DNA of 64,000 bases from Heterobilharzia americana. Lineage: Eukaryota > Platyhelminthes > Trematoda > Strigeidida > Schistosomatidae. The stretch is from the NCBI GenBank assembly GCA_944470555.2, contig OX104127.1, forward strand, positions 28,659,661-28,723,660, given 5' to 3'. A program made the translations under genes and the position numbers. Numbering within the stretch: the first letter of the stretch is position 1; the number at the start of each line of letters is the position of its first letter. Under the pieces are notes generated by a model. It had not been told where the DNA came from, made no database searches, and saw only the letters and a program-made list of their open reading frames with translations. Of the stretch, positions 61,800 to 64,000 are shown one piece after another.

Positions 61800-62010
61800 G
61801 TTGATCCCTTGTCTACCTCAATACGTGTTGTCAGTGGATGCAACATTAGTACGAAGAATGACAGCGATAATCATCAATCTATCGACTCTTATTAGTGACC
61901 CACACTGTGTAGGGAGATCTAGGCTTTCTGGCTAAGACCCCAGGTATGTCAGAACTTATTGGTTGAAATGCATCAAAATCCCAAAGACGTATTCACTTTT
62001 CATTGTCTTG
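61800..62010 (+). mobile_element. Degenerate LINE 3' relic, related to 43890-44290
   Basis: Across shifting frames the + strand gives HQSIDSL (from ATCATCAATCTATCGACTC), then GRSRLSG-DPRYVRTYWLK near 61914-61972, then a K-rich CQWRR-like stretch. This parallels the HQSMKSLT, GRCRLPGWGPRD and QWL order of the schistosome LINE seen at 43890-44290. It is strongly decayed, with indels; boundaries are uncertain. Confidence 0.4.
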
Positions 62011-63744
62011 GAAATTTGTAAACTCTCCACATTAACGTATGTAGTAATAGGTAAACGGAAAAGACGGTTGCGGGAAGGAAAAACTTCCTATTGGATGAAA
62101 TTCACTTAGTTGTCTCTAAATAATCGAGAATATTTGAAGCTCAGATGAATGGTTTTAGTTGTCTAAGTGTGAACACGAATTAAAAGGGACAGAAGATTTC
62201 AGAATAATTTCCTGTCAAAGGTCGAAATATACACAATGAAAAAGGGAAACTTATTTTATATACATAAGCATTCATAACATGGAAATAAACAAATGGTTAA
62301 AAATAAAATATAATCATGGCACAACGGAACTATATTGATTGATAAACCTTTTGTGACGTCAACGGAAAAGAAAGATGCCATACATACTTCTTTTGAACAA
62401 ATATTGATGGTGTGAACATTTGAACAGCTAATGCTTCCCCTATGCCCAAATACCTTATTCTTACTCCCACCTAGTTGCTTGTTGTTACTGTCTAGAAAAT
62501 TTTAAAAGATTTATCAAAACTAGTCAAGTGTCATTAGTTAACTAAGTATTTTGCTACAGATTAGAGATGCATTACAGCTCTGCATTTGCCAGCCATACCA
62601 GAAACTATTTACCAGCAGAGCTAAAGGTGATAGATAGTATGGTAGATGTGCTTGAGTTTACGAGATCAAGTAAGTTGTCACACGCATACTACTGAACCCA
62701 AGTGCTCTAGCCTTTACAAGGTACTGACAGCACAATGTGACTGAGTTTAGTGACAGAATATGTTGTTCTTAAGGACCTATATGGTTGTCTTTTGGATGCT
62801 TGTGGCTTTGTCACCCTTGAACTTCAGGTTCAGTTACATAAACATTTTCGGACTACTATGTAAGTGTTCAAGGACAATCTCCAGTGGATCCCGATTTTCC
62901 ATCATGACTTCTTGCGAAATAGAATGTTGTCATCAATGGTATCATCCATGATCAGTCCTATTTTCCTCACTCGTGACTTCTCGCAACAGTCAAAATTTAA
63001 TTCGGCTTAATTTTAATTGGAATAAACTGTTTTATCGAACTAGATAGTCCAAATAAGATGAATGGACTGTTACGTACTATGTAATCCGATGACAGTTGAG
63101 AAGATGCCTAGGTCATTGCGGGTAGATTAAGACCTGATCAGCAGTAACTTATCGTAGTTCAGTTGGCAGGTAACAAGCTGGTTTTCTGAAACCCGGTGGT
63201 TTTAATACTACAGTTACTAAGACATTCATGAGATTATTATTCATCATCCTATACCAAACGTGTGTCTGTCAAACCGTACCTAACTAAGATAATTCTGGCA
63301 ACACATGACATTCTCTTAAGTGTTGGAGAATATTTGTAATTCAGAGGATTGACCTTAGTTGTGTAGACTGTTGACTCCAAGATATTATTCAACTCAAACT
63401 GATATCATTTTAAGGGGTAATTTAGAGACTGGGAGGACTCAACCGCTGATACATTCTAAGGAATGAGCACTCACGAATATGATATGGATCAAACCATGAA
63501 AATGCAGTCTAGACTTGAGCATGTTACCATTTAGCCAGTATCTGAATCTAAACGTCTAAATTTTTCTATCTCCATTAGCTTTTGGAATGACGTAATTACA
63601 TGTTTGGCGAGTATTTGTCCCGATTGCCGACTTGCTGGACTCCACAAGTCATGGCCTCTTATTAGACCTTCCGTAAATCCATCTCAAAACATTTCTCTTA
63701 TGAGCATGCGACAGAAATTCATTTTAAGTCATTTCAGGAATTGA
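62011..63744. other. Intergenic non-coding stretch
   Basis: No supported gene or recognised repeat. The open frame 62760-62951 has no motif. Confidence 0.5.
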
Positions 63745-63860
63745 CCGGTTTCAAGTTAGTGAGTTCGAAGAAAGGGCTGCGCAGTGCTCCCAGGTTTTCA
63801 ATGGTTCCTCAACTGGTGTTAGTCCATGATTAGTACAACTCTGAAAGGATATTAAGTGGG
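63745..63860 (+). repeat. Dispersed repeat R, copy 4 (3' part)
   Basis: It shares GCAGTGCTCCCAGGTTTTCAA, CTCAACTGGTGTTAGTCCATG and ATTAGTACAACTCTGAAA with 52790-52870 and 13940-14020. The head contains a weak box-B-like GAGTTCGAAG. Confidence 0.45.
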
Positions 63861-64000
63861 AATACATATTTTAAAATAAACTTCCTAATACTTTTGAGCA
63901 GTATTGTTGACTTTTTCTGTCCTTAGACGAGATATAGGCAAATAAAGCAGAAAACTCGCAGTATACGTATCTTTTTAGAAAAGGAGTGAGACAAACATGA

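Overview
The window looks like nuclear DNA of a trematode, most likely a schistosome (Schistosoma or a close relative). It is AT-rich and gene-poor. The few coding exons are short, have GT/AG splice signals and are separated by long introns. The intervening DNA is full of decayed non-LTR retrotransposons, tRNA-derived SINEs of the type called SM-alpha in Schistosoma mansoni, and a Penelope-like element relic. I see no prokaryotic operons, no CRISPR array, and no functional rRNA or tRNA gene. The genus call rests on recognising repeat families, not on a database search.

One host gene is supported, on the + strand. Five exons (16500-16964, 36901-37193, 42468-42710, 45804-46447, 47903-48233) each have an AG acceptor and a GT donor or stop. 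Every junction keeps the reading frame (phases 1, 0, 0, 2), giving about 657 residues that end at TAA 48231-48233. The product begins with a Ser/Asn/Thr-rich region, then has a short Cys-rich segment weakly like a DEP domain, a Gln-rich stretch, a coiled coil spanning exons 3 and 4, and a polar tail. I cannot name it. A small ATG exon at 28031-28094 also joins exon 2 in phase and may be an alternative first exon. Upstream exons, if any, were not found.

Most of the rest is transposon debris. Five copies of an RTE-type LINE are present. Copy A (1933-2992, +) carries an inverted 5' segment. Copy B (30240-33591, -) is full-length but dead. Copy D (34748-35148, +) and copy C (54492-55299, -) are 5'-truncated. 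Copy E (about 38973-40135, -) lacks its 3' end and abuts a (TA)n tract. Copies A-D are flanked by 11-13 bp target-site duplications read directly from the sequence. Three of the RTE copies carry a variable poly-His/poly-Gln repeat inside the reverse-transcriptase frame. Two further LINE 3' relics (about 43890-44290 and 61840-62010), a Penelope GIY-YIG relic (25960-26317), five SM-alpha-like SINE copies and several other dispersed repeats were found.

Layout: 1-16.5 kb is intergenic or upstream intron with copy A. 16.5-48.2 kb is the host gene, whose 19.9-kb first intron holds a SINE, the Penelope relic, and copies B and D. Later introns hold copy E and a LINE relic. 48.2-64 kb is downstream intergenic DNA with SINEs, copy C and other repeats. 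Most long ORFs outside these features look like chance frames.
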